A stretch of 64,000 bases of DNA, taken from Dolichospermum sp. FACHB-1091 (GTDB lineage Bacteria; Cyanobacteriota; Cyanobacteriia; Cyanobacteriales; Nostocaceae). A program made the translations under genes and the position numbers. Each line of letters begins with the position of its first letter. The first letter of the stretch is position 1. The stretch lies in the NCBI RefSeq assembly GCF_014697585.1, contig NZ_JACJSB010000002.1, positions 62,001 through 126,000 on the forward strand, written 5' to 3'. This document shows, piece by piece, positions 34,019 through 43,313 of this stretch. The notes below the pieces were generated by a model. That model was not told where the DNA came from, made no database searches, and was given only the letters and a program-made list of their open reading frames with translations.

Positions 34019-34951
34019 CTAATAATTACTAACAGCTTGACTGCGTTCATATTCAATTTGTTTGACTAAATTAACAGGAAGTTGGGATTTTTTAGCTAAT
34101 GCTTTGTCAAAATAAACTATTCCTTCCTTAATTAAATCCTGACTTTTTTCCCTTTTTCCTTTTTCCTGAAGAATTTGAGCTTTTAGATAGTAAATTTCTG
34201 GGTTGTCAGCAGTTGCTTTTAAAGCGCGGTTGACATAATCTAAAGCCTGAGAATATTGCTTCAAATCTCGATAGGCTAAAGCAATACCCCTATCTACTAA
34301 ATAACCAGGTGACGCATTTTTTTGCAACCGTTCAATTGCATCATCTGGACTAGTAAAAGGCAAATTTACAGCTAACATTAAATCCATATAGCCGCGAATT
34401 AAGTTTAACTCTGGATCATTGGCAGAAATTTCTTCCGCTCTGTCAAAATATGTATATACTTTTCGTAAGCGACTAAAAGCAGGTTCAGCACCATTGATAG
34501 TCCCTTCTCTACCGAGAATTAGCGCCCCCTCCAAAAAATGACTGACAGCAATGTATAAATTACCACGTAATGGATCACTAGGAATAAGATCTTGTGCAGT
34601 TTCCAGAGTCTTTTGACTGTATTTTTCCAAACTAACCCAATCTTGATCTCTATAAGCTAAACCAGCCTGAATCATATAAATTAAGGGTTCATTGGGTTCG
34701 CTAGAAATAGCTGCTTGTAAGGAATTTTTAGCTTTTGGGTAATTTCCCTCTTGGAAAATCGCTTTAAAAACAGCTTCCGTATTATCACCAATTTTACGAG
34801 GTTTTTGAGTCCGAAATGGATCAGCAGAAAAGGAGGGATTTACAAATAGATTTAAAAGAATTGAAGTAGTAACAGTCACTTTTAAAAATATAGGAAATCG
34901 CCGAGATATGATGAAATGAGGAATTAAGAACTGTTTTAACATAGTCATCAA
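34019..34951 (-). CDS. TPR-repeat protein (Sll0314/Alr1548 type), exported
   Basis: A 310-aa protein with an N-terminal signal or anchor (about residues 18-43, FPIFLKVTVTTSILLNLFV...SFSA). The mature part is alpha-helical with tetratricopeptide units, for example EAVFKAIFQEGNYPKAKNSL near 60 and DRGIALAYRDLKQYSQALDYVNRALKATADNPEIYYLKAQILQ near 220-265. TPR proteins scaffold protein complexes; this family is conserved in cyanobacteria without an assigned function. Confidence 0.7.
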   Translation of the reverse strand: MMTMLKQFLIPHFIISRRFPIFLKVTVTTSILLNLFVNPSFSADPFRTQKPRKIGDNTEAVFKAIFQEGNYPKAKNSLQAAISSEPNEPLIYMIQAGLAYRDQDWVSLEKYSQKTLETAQDLIPSDPLRGNLYIAVSHFLEGALILGREGTINGAEPAFSRLRKVYTYFDRAEEISANDPELNLIRGYMDLMLAVNLPFTSPDDAIERLQKNASPGYLVDRGIALAYRDLKQYSQALDYVNRALKATADNPEIYYLKAQILQEKGKREKSQDLIKEGIVYFDKALAKKSQLPVNLVKQIEYERSQAVSNY

Positions 34952-35062
34952 GGAAATAATTACGGTTGAAATTGTTTTATCTATTACCTAAAATACAAAA
35001 CAGTGCATTATAAATTACGTCCATTGCCACCAAAATTTACCCTAACTTGGTAATCTTAACAG

Positions 35063-35749
35063 ATGCTCTATCTTAGAAATCTAACTTATCATCCCACGGC
35101 TTGCCCCAAAGCAATTCTCCAAGCCATTAACTTAGAATTACCACCCCGGAAACTAGGTTTAATAATTGGACCTAGCGGTTCAGGGAAAAGCACCTTATTA
35201 GAAATTCTATCTGGACTAGCTGATCCTACCACTGGTGGGGTTTTTTGGCGAGAGCAGGGACTCATAGCTGAACAACTGCAACAATTAGCAGGTTTAGTAT
35301 TTCAATTTCCAGAACGACACTTTTGCGGGGGGACAATTTTAGAAGAATTACGCTTAGGACATCCTGAACTGGGATTAGAAAAGGTTAAACAAGCATTAAC
35401 AGAAGTGGGATTAGATAATTTATCTTTATCTGCTTCTCCTATTAATTTAAGCGGGGGACAACAAAGACGGTTAGCTTTAGCAGTCCAATTAATTCGTCAG
35501 CCGCATTTATTACTATTAGACGAACCTACAGCAGGTTTAGACTGGTCTATGCGTCGGCAACTGGTGAACTTATTAGCCAAACTGAAAAAAGATTGGACAT
35601 TGTTAGTTGTAACACATGATGCCAGTGATATATTGCCAATAGCTGATTATTGTTGGACATTAGATCATGGTATTTTAAAATCAGTTGAGCCGACAACTTT
35701 GGGAAATAAAACACAAGAAGTAGTGACTAATTTACCGGGTGAGTATTAA
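35063..35749 (+). CDS. ABC transporter ATP-binding protein, ECF/cobalt-type
   Basis: A 228-aa ABC ATPase with Walker A GPSGSGKS near residue 37, Q-loop LVFQFPERHFCG near 83, signature LSGGQQRR near 130, Walker B LLLLDEPTAGLD near 151 and H-loop VVTHD. The FQFPE-x-H Q-loop is typical of EcfA subunits of energy-coupling-factor transporters and of the plastid ABCI11 group. No EcfT or substrate-binding subunit is adjacent, so the partner must be encoded elsewhere. Confidence 0.82.
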   Translation: MLYLRNLTYHPTACPKAILQAINLELPPRKLGLIIGPSGSGKSTLLEILSGLADPTTGGVFWREQGLIAEQLQQLAGLVFQFPERHFCGGTILEELRLGHPELGLEKVKQALTEVGLDNLSLSASPINLSGGQQRRLALAVQLIRQPHLLLLDEPTAGLDWSMRRQLVNLLAKLKKDWTLLVVTHDASDILPIADYCWTLDHGILKSVEPTTLGNKTQEVVTNLPGEY

Positions 35750-35910
35750 CTTTCTTCTTCCTTCTTCTTCCTGCTTCGCGTTCTTTGCGTCTTCGTGGTT
35801 CATTTAATTCATATTTTGTCAAGAAATAGGGAATTTAACCGCAGATAAATTTGAGATCAATGATCAAGTAAAAATCGGCTAAAATTAATGGGAAAAAGTG
35901 ATTTTCAATA

Positions 35911-36666
35911 ATGGATATAGAATCTTTATCTATCGCTAATTTGCCGAAAATGGCGGAAATATGGCAAAAAACGCTGAATTGGCAACCGACGAATCTACAA
36001 GAAAAGCAATTTCAACAACTTTATCAATTAATCATTGCCGGAAATCGCCAAATTAACTTAACTAGGATTACTGAACCTGAAGATTTTTGGGAGAAACATC
36101 TTTGGGATTCCTTGCGAGGAATTGCACCAAAACAAATATTTATTCCCGGTATTGACAGGGGAAAACGGATAATTGACATTGGTACAGGTGCAGGTTTTCC
36201 TGGTTTACCAATTGCTTTAATTTTTCCCAATTCTCAAGTTACACTTTTAGATTCTACAGGCAAGAAAATTGCTTTTGTTGAGGATATTTTATCAACGCTT
36301 GCTCTTAATAATGCGAAAACTTTACTTGGGAGAGCGGAAGAAGTTGGTCAACAATATCAACATAGACAATATTATGATTTAGCGGTGATTCGGGCTGTGG
36401 GAAATGTTTCTGTTTGTGCTGAATATAGTTTACCATTAGTCAGAAAAGGCGGTTTGGCGGTTATTTATCGAGGTACTTGGAGCGAAGCAGAAAATGAAAG
36501 TTTAGAAACTGCTGTTGAACAACTAGGTGGAGTAGTTGAATTAATTGAAGAATTTGCCACTCCTTTGAGTAATAGTATGCGTCATTGTCTGTATTTGCGA
36601 AAAGTGACTAACACACCAATTAGTTTTCCCCGTGGGGTTGGTATACCCAGTCAAAAACCAATTTAA
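35911..36666 (+). CDS. rsmG: 16S rRNA (guanine(527)-N7)-methyltransferase RsmG
   Basis: A 251-aa SAM-dependent methyltransferase. Family hallmarks are INLTRITEPEDFWEKHLWDSL, the SAM loop DIGTGAGFPGLPIAL near residue 90 and VTLLDSTGKKIAFVE. It methylates N7 of G527 in 16S rRNA (E. coli numbering), a modification tied to streptomycin sensitivity. Start ATG at 35911. Confidence 0.93.
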   Translation: MDIESLSIANLPKMAEIWQKTLNWQPTNLQEKQFQQLYQLIIAGNRQINLTRITEPEDFWEKHLWDSLRGIAPKQIFIPGIDRGKRIIDIGTGAGFPGLPIALIFPNSQVTLLDSTGKKIAFVEDILSTLALNNAKTLLGRAEEVGQQYQHRQYYDLAVIRAVGNVSVCAEYSLPLVRKGGLAVIYRGTWSEAENESLETAVEQLGGVVELIEEFATPLSNSMRHCLYLRKVTNTPISFPRGVGIPSQKPI

Positions 36667-36766
36667 TCAGCGAATTTCTCGATTTTAGATTAGATTAGTG
36701 ATTAGATATATAGCGTGAGAGCGTCAACGCCGCCAGCGATAATAAACTTAAAATCCCCAAATCCAA

Positions 36767-37792
36767 GTGTTAAATTTGTCTCAAAATGGTTGTTCTGTAT
36801 GGGTTGCTTCTTCAACAGAAGGACTGCTGACACCAACTGCTGTTGCTCTTGGCAAATTTGATGGTGTTCATCTTGGTCATCAAAGAGTAATTCAGCCAGT
36901 ATTACAGTTAGTATGGGGTGAAAGCGGGGAAAATTCAACCCCCCCAGCCCGAAAAAATCCGCGCCCTTACTCAACCGTTGTTACTTTTGATCCCCACCCC
37001 CATGAGTTTTTTACAGGACAACCCCGTGATTTGTTAACACCACTGGATGAAAAAGTGCAACAATTGCGATCGCTTGGGGTAGAACAATTGGTATTATTAC
37101 CTTTTGATAGAGAACTGTCCGCTCTTTCCCCGGAGGAATTTGTGGATAAAATTCTGGTTCAACAACTCCAATGTCAACAAATTAGCGTTGGCCAAGATTT
37201 CTGTTTTGGCAAGAAGCGTATGGGTACAGCCCAGGATTTGCAAATACTCGCAGCTAAATACAATATACCCGTGACCATAGTTCCTATAAAAACTGATACA
37301 GACAGCTTATCCACAACAGATGATACTCGTATCAGTACATCCTTAATTAGGGAAAGTTTAGAAGTAGGTGATATTCCTAAAGCAAATCGTTTGCTGGGAA
37401 GACCTTATACTCTTACGGGTGAAGTAGTAACAGGTCAGAAATTAGGTAGAACTATCGGCTTTCCTACAGCGAATATCCAACTACCAAAGGATAAATTTTT
37501 ACCTCGACATGGTGTTTATGCTGTGGAGGTGATCATTCATAATCAAACTCCAGATACAGACCCTATTCAGCAATTAGGGGTCATGAATATCGGGAACCGT
37601 CCCACGGTTAATGGTATAGATACTCGTGTGGAAGTACATTGTTTAAATTGGTCTGGTGATTTATACGGGAAAATTTTGGAGATACAGTTAGTAAGATTTT
37701 TGCGTCCTGAACAGAAATTTCCCTCTTTGGAAGCACTGAAAAATCAAATTCAACTTGATTGTACAGCAGCTCAAGCAATTTTTAATTCTTAA
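36767..37792 (+). CDS. ribF: Bifunctional riboflavin kinase / FAD synthetase
   Basis: A 341-aa bifunctional enzyme that makes FMN and then FAD. The N-terminal nucleotidyltransferase has ALGKFDGVHLGHQ (about 27-39) and STVVTFDPHPHEFF; ISTSLIRESL closes that domain. The C-terminal flavokinase has GRTIGFPTANI near residue 226 and NIGNRPTV. Probable start is GTG at 36767; TTG four codons later is the alternative. 100 bp after rsmG. Confidence 0.92.
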   Translation: MLNLSQNGCSVWVASSTEGLLTPTAVALGKFDGVHLGHQRVIQPVLQLVWGESGENSTPPARKNPRPYSTVVTFDPHPHEFFTGQPRDLLTPLDEKVQQLRSLGVEQLVLLPFDRELSALSPEEFVDKILVQQLQCQQISVGQDFCFGKKRMGTAQDLQILAAKYNIPVTIVPIKTDTDSLSTTDDTRISTSLIRESLEVGDIPKANRLLGRPYTLTGEVVTGQKLGRTIGFPTANIQLPKDKFLPRHGVYAVEVIIHNQTPDTDPIQQLGVMNIGNRPTVNGIDTRVEVHCLNWSGDLYGKILEIQLVRFLRPEQKFPSLEALKNQIQLDCTAAQAIFNS

Positions 37793-37917
37793 TGATGGAT
37801 GACAAGTGTTACGTGAGAATACTGTAAGAAAGGCTAAATTATCAACTTAAAACTAAATTCGTGGTTAAAAACTGTGTCTATATTTCCTCTGATACAATAT
37901 AGGACATAAGACAAAAA

Positions 37918-37947
37918 TTGACGCTTTAATACAAAATTTGGTATAAT
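37918..37947 (+). promoter_or_regulatory. Consensus sigma-70-type promoter
   Basis: TTGACG (37918-37923) and TATAAT (37942-37947) are separated by 18 bp, close to the housekeeping consensus. Transcription would start near 37954, about 67 nt before the ATG of the exported hypothetical protein at 38021. Confidence 0.65.
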
Positions 37948-38020
37948 TTTTGTCTAGACATCAATTCGTCGGTTTAGTCTTGGTATCCTCACCTAACTCA
38001 CATAAGCCCTATTTTTGAAC

Positions 38021-38431
38021 ATGAACAGCAAAATCTTCTGGAAGCTTAGTATAGCCATGAATTTATCGCTATTTATGGTTTTTTGTGATTTTTCAAAGTT
38101 CCAATTAATACCTACAGCAATAGCCCAGACAAATAATTCCTCGGTTTTAGGATGTTGGATTACTGCATATAGGACTGGTCAGGCAGTTAATACAATAACA
38201 ATGGAAATCTATGGTGACAATACATGGGAATTAGTAACGCGAATGAAGTTCCCACCAAAAGCTAAGAGAAAAGACTTTGAATTCAGTACATCAGGTAATT
38301 GGTATATTCAAGGACTTCAGTTAGTAACTCAAGAAAAAGATAGGGGAACGAAAAGTATTTTTGTACAACCCGCTCCTAATACACTTGAAGTAATTTCAGG
38401 GGGTGGTCTTGTCTTTAACAGATGCAATTAA
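38021..38431 (+). CDS. Exported hypothetical protein
   Basis: A 136-aa protein with a signal peptide of about 35 residues (two hydrophobic stretches ending TAIAQ). The mature part, starting VLGCWITAYRTG, looks like a small beta-rich domain and has two Cys (one near the start, one at the C-terminal end FNRCN) that could form a disulphide. Family not recognised. A strong promoter precedes it. The ATG at 38021 is preferred to a TTG two codons earlier. Confidence 0.6.
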   Translation: MNSKIFWKLSIAMNLSLFMVFCDFSKFQLIPTAIAQTNNSSVLGCWITAYRTGQAVNTITMEIYGDNTWELVTRMKFPPKAKRKDFEFSTSGNWYIQGLQLVTQEKDRGTKSIFVQPAPNTLEVISGGGLVFNRCN

Positions 38432-38770
38432 TTAAGCAGTTTTAGGTATAAAACCTCTCAAACCCTCATTTATTCATGTACTTTGTGCTTAATTTGTTAT
38501 ATATTTCGTAACTCAATAGCAAATATTGTAACCGATTTTCTAGAAATTTTGGGTTCATCTCTGGTTTCAATACTTGTCGGTTCAAGAAATGCGGGTTAGG
38601 TTGAGTAATAGTGAAACATGACATAATCAATGATTTTGTTGGGTTTCGTTCCTCAACCCAACCTACCATAGAAGTAGATTAGTGTTAAAAATAGTGATTG
38701 AGACGGTTCTGGATTCTAAAATCCTTTTTACACTTCATAATTCCTTCTACATTTCCCCCCCAGGTACTAC
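38432..38770. other. Intergenic region with dispersed hairpin, no gene
   Basis: 339 bp between the exported hypothetical gene and the MoxR gene. Its only recognisable content is the GTTGGGTT...AACCCAAC hairpin at 38638-38662. A 67-codon minus-strand ORF here is built from that repeat. Confidence 0.55.
38638..38662. repeat. Dispersed hairpin GTTGGGTT...AACCCAAC
   Basis: Perfect 8-bp arms around nine bases, followed by CTACC. A second copy of the same phrase is at 47297-47322. Read through, both give the spurious peptide VGWV-E/D-ERNP or VGWVDERKP on the minus strand. Confidence 0.75.
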
Positions 38771-39679
38771 ATGAGAGAAAAAATTGACGCTTTAACACAA
38801 AACTTAGCTCGTACCATCGTTGGAAAACATGAAGCTATCCGCTTGGTTATAGTAGCCTTACTTGGTGGTGGTCATGCTTTATTAGAAGATGTCCCTGGAG
38901 TCGGTAAAACCCTCTTGGCCAAGTCTCTAGCTCGTTCCGTAGATGGTAAGTTTCAACGGTTACAATGTACTCCTGACCTACTCCCTACAGACATCACTGG
39001 TACAAATATTTGGAATCCTAAAAGCGGTGAATTTACATTTCTCCCTGGTCCGATATTTGCTAATGTCCTACTAGCTGACGAAATCAACCGCGCTACACCC
39101 CGTACTCAGTCAGCTTTACTGGAAGTCATGGAAGAACATCAAGTCACAATTGATGGTGTTTCCCGTCCAGTTCCCCAGCCATTCTTTGTCATTGCTACCC
39201 AAAACCCCATTGAGTATCAAGGGACTTTTCCCCTCCCAGAAGCGCAAATGGACAGGTTTATGCTGTCTTTAAGTTTGGGATATCCTTCGGAATCTGAAGA
39301 AATGGAAATGCTACAAAATTTACAAGCAGGTTTCAAGGTTACTGATTTACAGCCCTGTATCACTTTAGAAGAAGTACAAGCATTACGTCAAGCTTGTTCC
39401 CAGGTTAAAGTAGCAACATCTTTACAACAATACATTTTAGAATTGGTGCGGACTACTAGACATGATGAAGAAATTACTCTTGGTGTTAGTCCCCGTGGTA
39501 CGGTAGCGTTACAAAAAGCTGCTCAAGCTTTGGCTTTTATCTTAGGTAGAGAATATGCTCTTCCCGATGATATCAAGTTTCTTGCTCCCCACGTTCTTTG
39601 TCATCGTCTGATTCCTAGAGGGGGACGAAATGCTAAAACTATAGTTGAACGGTTATTGAGGTCTTTACCTATTCCTTAA
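38771..39679 (+). CDS. MoxR-family AAA+ ATPase
   Basis: A 302-aa AAA+ protein. Walker A DVPGVGKTLLAKS near residue 40, Walker B VLLADEINRATPRTQSALLEVMEEH near 103, sensor 1 FFVIATQNPIEYQGTFPLPEAQMDRF near 145 and sensor 2 GVSPRG near 240 are intact. MoxR ATPases act as chaperones that mature protein complexes, usually with a vWA partner. No vWA or DUF58 gene is adjacent here; the nearest vWA genes are at 58-59 kb. Confidence 0.92.
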   Translation: MREKIDALTQNLARTIVGKHEAIRLVIVALLGGGHALLEDVPGVGKTLLAKSLARSVDGKFQRLQCTPDLLPTDITGTNIWNPKSGEFTFLPGPIFANVLLADEINRATPRTQSALLEVMEEHQVTIDGVSRPVPQPFFVIATQNPIEYQGTFPLPEAQMDRFMLSLSLGYPSESEEMEMLQNLQAGFKVTDLQPCITLEEVQALRQACSQVKVATSLQQYILELVRTTRHDEEITLGVSPRGTVALQKAAQALAFILGREYALPDDIKFLAPHVLCHRLIPRGGRNAKTIVERLLRSLPIP

Positions 39680-39853
39680 TATGTAATAGTAATATTATGG
39701 GAGGTTGTAAGTAAGTCGGAACCCTAAAACCGATGTATATAAAGATTCTTGTCTATGTTGTAGGGGGATAGGTTGTGGTTTCATGGTTAGTAATTTAGTG
39801 TGATTAAATGTCTTGTACTATCTGAATGCTAGTAAAAAAATAAGAACCTCACC

Positions 39854-40831
39854 TTATGTAGCCTGACAAAGAATCAAACCAAACCACCCTTTTTCATCTG
39901 TCCAAGTTTTCACAGTATTTAATCCCTTACTTTGTAATTGTTTTTCCATAGTTACTAAGTCAAACTTCCGGGAAATCTCTGTTAATATACTTTCTCCTTC
40001 TTCAAAAAATACCTTTAAATCCAAAACTTCTAAAGATACCCAATGACTTTTTTGACAATGTAAATACATTTCAATTTGATGATCAACTTGATTATAAATT
40101 GCTTGGTGTCTAAACAAATTGATATCAAAATTACCTTGAAAACGCCAATTCAAATGAGAAAGCATATTCAAATTAAAAGCAGCAGTCACTTCTTGACTAT
40201 CGTTATAAGCAGCTTCTAAAATATCCTGGGGTTTTTGTAAATCAATACCCAATAAAAAGTAATCTCCTAGTTGTAAAGTGCGAGAAACTTGATTTAAGAA
40301 AATATCACATTCTTCTGGGTTAAAATTCCCTAAAGAACTTCCCAAGAAAAATAACATCCGTGATTGTAAATAATTCGATTCTAGATGAACTAAAGCCTGT
40401 TCATAAGTCCCTAATAGTCCATGAATAGAGAAATCAGGATACTTTTCTTGTAACTGTAAAACACTAGTCTTTAGAATACCTCCACTAACATCAATAGGAA
40501 GATATCTACAAGAGTTAGCAATTTTTTGATAAGCAGTTAATAAAGCTTGAGTTTTTGTAGAACTACCACTACCTAATTCTATCAACTCACAACAATTTGT
40601 AATTTCTGCAATTTCATCAGCATATTGTTGTAAAATCCAGGCTTCTGTACGAGTCGGATAATATTCTGGTAACTCACAAATCTTTTCAAATAATAGAGAA
40701 CCAGGATCATCATAAAAATATTTGGGGGGTAAATTTTTCGGTTTTTCAGTTAACCCCTTAATGACATCTTTACCATCAATACTTAGCTCTTGATAATGAT
40801 GATCTAAAACTGTTAAAGGTTGTGTAATCAT
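39854..40831 (-). CDS. egtD: L-histidine N(alpha)-methyltransferase EgtD
   Basis: A 325-aa SAM-dependent methyltransferase: LTEKPKNLPPKYFYDDPGSLLFEKICELPEYYPTRTE at the N-terminus, the SAM-binding ELGSGSSTKTQ near residue 85, and LFFLGSSLGNF near 160. EgtD converts histidine to its trimethylbetaine (hercynine), the first step of ergothioneine synthesis. It lies 54 bp downstream of the sulfoxide synthase gene on the same strand, so the two form an operon. Confidence 0.92.
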   Translation of the reverse strand: MITQPLTVLDHHYQELSIDGKDVIKGLTEKPKNLPPKYFYDDPGSLLFEKICELPEYYPTRTEAWILQQYADEIAEITNCCELIELGSGSSTKTQALLTAYQKIANSCRYLPIDVSGGILKTSVLQLQEKYPDFSIHGLLGTYEQALVHLESNYLQSRMLFFLGSSLGNFNPEECDIFLNQVSRTLQLGDYFLLGIDLQKPQDILEAAYNDSQEVTAAFNLNMLSHLNWRFQGNFDINLFRHQAIYNQVDHQIEMYLHCQKSHWVSLEVLDLKVFFEEGESILTEISRKFDLVTMEKQLQSKGLNTVKTWTDEKGWFGLILCQAT

Positions 40832-40885
40832 TTGCTAAATCCTCTCTGTTTACTCTGCGACTCTGGGTGAAAAAAAGATATTTAT

Positions 40886-42208
40886 TTAATCCAAACTTTC
40901 AGCAATTCTAAAACCGACGTGCTGATAAAAAAACGGACGAAACCAGTTACGATAACAAGCTAAAGCCATTGTACCATTCGTTGCCCAAGAACCACCCAAC
41001 ATCATAAAATGTTTATTATCAAAAAATGGTGCAGATTGATCTGGATAAAGATTATGGGTTTTAAATCCTGGTAAGGGGTAGAATCTACTAGACAACCATT
41101 CCCAAACATTACCCCGTAAGTCAGAAATACCAGATTGATTATTTTCTGAAAACATTCCTACAGGAGTTGGGGAAATAAATTGTAAGTTGAGATTGTAGTT
41201 ATTTGATAACCGAGAATCTTCAGATATTTTCAGAGCTTGATTCCATTCTGCTTCTGTCATTAACCGAGTCTTCTTACCTTTCCACTGACAATAAGCCATT
41301 GCTTCATAATGGTTAACTTCTACAGGCCAATCTAAAGGTAAATCTATTTCATCAAATGTAGCACGATAACGATAGTTATTTTCTTGGACTATCCAGAACT
41401 TAGGATATTCTACATTGTAGAGTTGTTTCCACGTCCAAGATTCAGCATTCCAGTAATTAGAATTGTTGTAACCACCTGCTTGAACAAATTCTAAAAATTC
41501 TCCATTTGTAATTAGATATTGACTAGCTAAAAATGGTTTTACTTCAATCTCTAAATTACCATATTCACTATCCCACCCAAAAGTTAAATCATCTTCACTT
41601 TTTCCTAATTTGACGACACCACCGGGAATTTCTCGCATTTGATTATCAGGAATTTCTCCATTACTCGGTGCATAATTCCATCTTTGGGGACGTTGTAATT
41701 TATCAATTGGTAGTTGACGCAACAGCATCGAAGAGGTTTCCAGATGAATGCGACTATGTTCTATTCCCATTAATAAAGCCCAAATAGGATGTTGTTGATG
41801 AATGGGTAAATTTAGGGTAGTGTTGTTAATGATTGCTGTGATTTCTGACCTAGCTTTGTTTCGATATTCCCAGACTTTTTCAACATCAGGCCAGTTAAAT
41901 CCTTGAATAGCTTCCTCTAGTTCTGCTGGTGTTTCTGGATCAACGCCAATTTCAAACAGAGTTTCATATTGGGGATTAATCCGATTTGTTAATAAACCGA
42001 CCTGAATTAATTTATTGATATAAAAAACAGCCGAATGTCCAAGATAGAAAATTAATTTATTTCTTAAAGGATCGGGATTTAGATAAAAGGTTTCTTCCTT
42101 AATTACACTTTTCATTAAGGTTTCTTCCATTTCCCAGGAATTTTCAAAATATTTAAGTAGGATTGTGGAACTACAATTATCGAGTTGGGGAATATGGGTA
42201 TCTGTCAT
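40886..42208 (-). CDS. egtB: Thiohistidine sulfoxide synthase, OvoA-like, acting as EgtB
   Basis: A 440-aa non-haem iron sulfoxide synthase. The DinB-like N-terminal domain has the iron ligands: His58 in FYLGHSAVFY and H151-x3-H155-x-E157 in MGIEHSRIHLETS. A formylglycine-synthase-like (SUMF1) domain follows from about 195 to the end (GGSWATNGTMALACYRNWFRP). The N-terminal sequence (LGHSAVFYINKLI, RINPQYETLFEIGVD) resembles 5-histidylcysteine sulfoxide synthase OvoA more than actinobacterial EgtB, but the C-terminal methyltransferase of full OvoA is absent. Pairing with egtD implies it makes hercynylcysteine sulfoxide for ergothioneine. EgtC and EgtE are not adjacent. Confidence 0.82.
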   Translation of the reverse strand: MTDTHIPQLDNCSSTILLKYFENSWEMEETLMKSVIKEETFYLNPDPLRNKLIFYLGHSAVFYINKLIQVGLLTNRINPQYETLFEIGVDPETPAELEEAIQGFNWPDVEKVWEYRNKARSEITAIINNTTLNLPIHQQHPIWALLMGIEHSRIHLETSSMLLRQLPIDKLQRPQRWNYAPSNGEIPDNQMREIPGGVVKLGKSEDDLTFGWDSEYGNLEIEVKPFLASQYLITNGEFLEFVQAGGYNNSNYWNAESWTWKQLYNVEYPKFWIVQENNYRYRATFDEIDLPLDWPVEVNHYEAMAYCQWKGKKTRLMTEAEWNQALKISEDSRLSNNYNLNLQFISPTPVGMFSENNQSGISDLRGNVWEWLSSRFYPLPGFKTHNLYPDQSAPFFDNKHFMMLGGSWATNGTMALACYRNWFRPFFYQHVGFRIAESLD

Positions 42209-42273
42209 TTTATTAGCCTTGGTAATTAATTCCTTGGTATAACTTGGATTAACTAAATTATTTTATCTGAGAT

Positions 42274-42298
42274 TATGTTAACATAACTATGTTATGTT
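42274..42298. promoter_or_regulatory. Overlapping palindromes between egtB and natD-like gene
   Basis: TATGTTAACATA (42274-42285) is a perfect palindrome and overlaps a hairpin AACATAAC-TAT-GTTATGTT (42280-42298). They lie in the 214-bp region between two divergent genes, a good position for a shared operator. No regulator is evident. Confidence 0.45.
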
Positions 42299-42422
42299 GT
42301 CTTCTCAGTATATAGATAAGTTCGTAAAAAAAGTTTACATATTCCGATTACAAAATGTATAATTGAAAGTTACGATTATATGCAATAGAAACGGGTAAAG
42401 GCATGAAAATCACCTCATAATT

Positions 42423-43292
42423 ATGGATGTACAACAATTTGCTCAATTGACGATCAACGGTATTGCTGTAGGTAGCATTATTGCCCTAGCAGCCGTCGGA
42501 CTGACTCTAACCTACGGAATTTTACGGTTATCTAATTTTGCCCATGGTGATTTTCTCACCTTGGGCGCTTATCTAACCCTGATGACCAATAGTACAGGTG
42601 TAAATATTTGGCTGTCAATGATTTTAGCAGCTTTGGGAACAGTAGGAGGAATGTTACTAGCAGAAAAATTACTGTGGTCAAAAATGCGGTCTATCCGTGC
42701 CACCTCCACAAGTCTGATCATTATCTCCATTGGGCTGGCTTTATTCCTCCGCAACGGCATTATTTTTATCTGGGGAGGTAAAAACCAAAATTATAATCTA
42801 CCTGTGATATCAGCTTTAGAATTTGGTACATTAAGAGTACCGCAAAATCAATTATTGGTACTGGGATTAGCTATTTTAGCCATTTTATCCCTTCACTACC
42901 TACTACAAAATACCAAAGTTGGTAAAGCCATGCGGGCAGTGGCTGACGATTTAGATTTAGCTAGAGTATCGGGTATTAATGTTGATAGAGTAATTCTTTG
43001 GACTTGGGTAATTGCTGGTACATTCACTTCCCTGGGAGGTAGTATGTACGGGCTAATTACAGCCGTGCGTCCAAATATGGGTTGGTTTTTGATTTTACCC
43101 CTATTCGCTTCTGTAATTTTGGGCGGAATTGGCAATCCTTACGGAGCGATCGCCGCAGCCTTTATAATTGGTATTGCCCAAGAAGTTAGCACCCCTTGGC
43201 TAGGTTCACAGTATAAACAAGGTGTAGCCCTATTAATCATGATTTTGGTGCTGCTGATTCGTCCCAAGGGTTTATTCAAAGGCACAATTTAA
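42423..43292 (+). CDS. natD: Branched-chain/neutral amino acid ABC transporter permease (LivH/NatD-like)
   Basis: A 289-aa permease with about eight membrane helices. Family features are QLTINGIAVGSIIALAAVGLTLTYGILRLSNFAHG at the N-terminus and KVGKAMRAVADDLDLARVSGINVDRVI, the EAA-like loop, near 165-190. In Anabaena, NatD with NatA, NatB, NatC and NatE takes up neutral amino acids, including those exchanged along the filament. The other subunits are not adjacent, as is common for this transporter. Confidence 0.78.
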   Translation: MDVQQFAQLTINGIAVGSIIALAAVGLTLTYGILRLSNFAHGDFLTLGAYLTLMTNSTGVNIWLSMILAALGTVGGMLLAEKLLWSKMRSIRATSTSLIIISIGLALFLRNGIIFIWGGKNQNYNLPVISALEFGTLRVPQNQLLVLGLAILAILSLHYLLQNTKVGKAMRAVADDLDLARVSGINVDRVILWTWVIAGTFTSLGGSMYGLITAVRPNMGWFLILPLFASVILGGIGNPYGAIAAAFIIGIAQEVSTPWLGSQYKQGVALLIMILVLLIRPKGLFKGTI

Positions 43293-43313
43293 GCAGCACC
43301 AGCCTACTTCTAA

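Noticed and set aside
36702-36974. 90-codon minus-strand ORF over the ribF start
   Set aside because: Shadow of the ribF N-terminal coding sequence.
38466-38669. 67-codon minus-strand ORF starting MVGWVEERNP
   Set aside because: Its start is the GTTGGGTT/AACCCAAC dispersed repeat; the same peptide phrase appears in the unrelated ORF at 47144-47416.
38771-39679. MoxR-vWA system
   Set aside because: MoxR often pairs with vWA proteins, but here the vWA genes are 19 kb away with unrelated genes between, so no operon can be claimed.
42324-42338. NtcA-like site upstream of the natD-like gene
   Set aside because: GTA and TAC are separated by nine bases rather than eight, and no correctly spaced -10 box follows.
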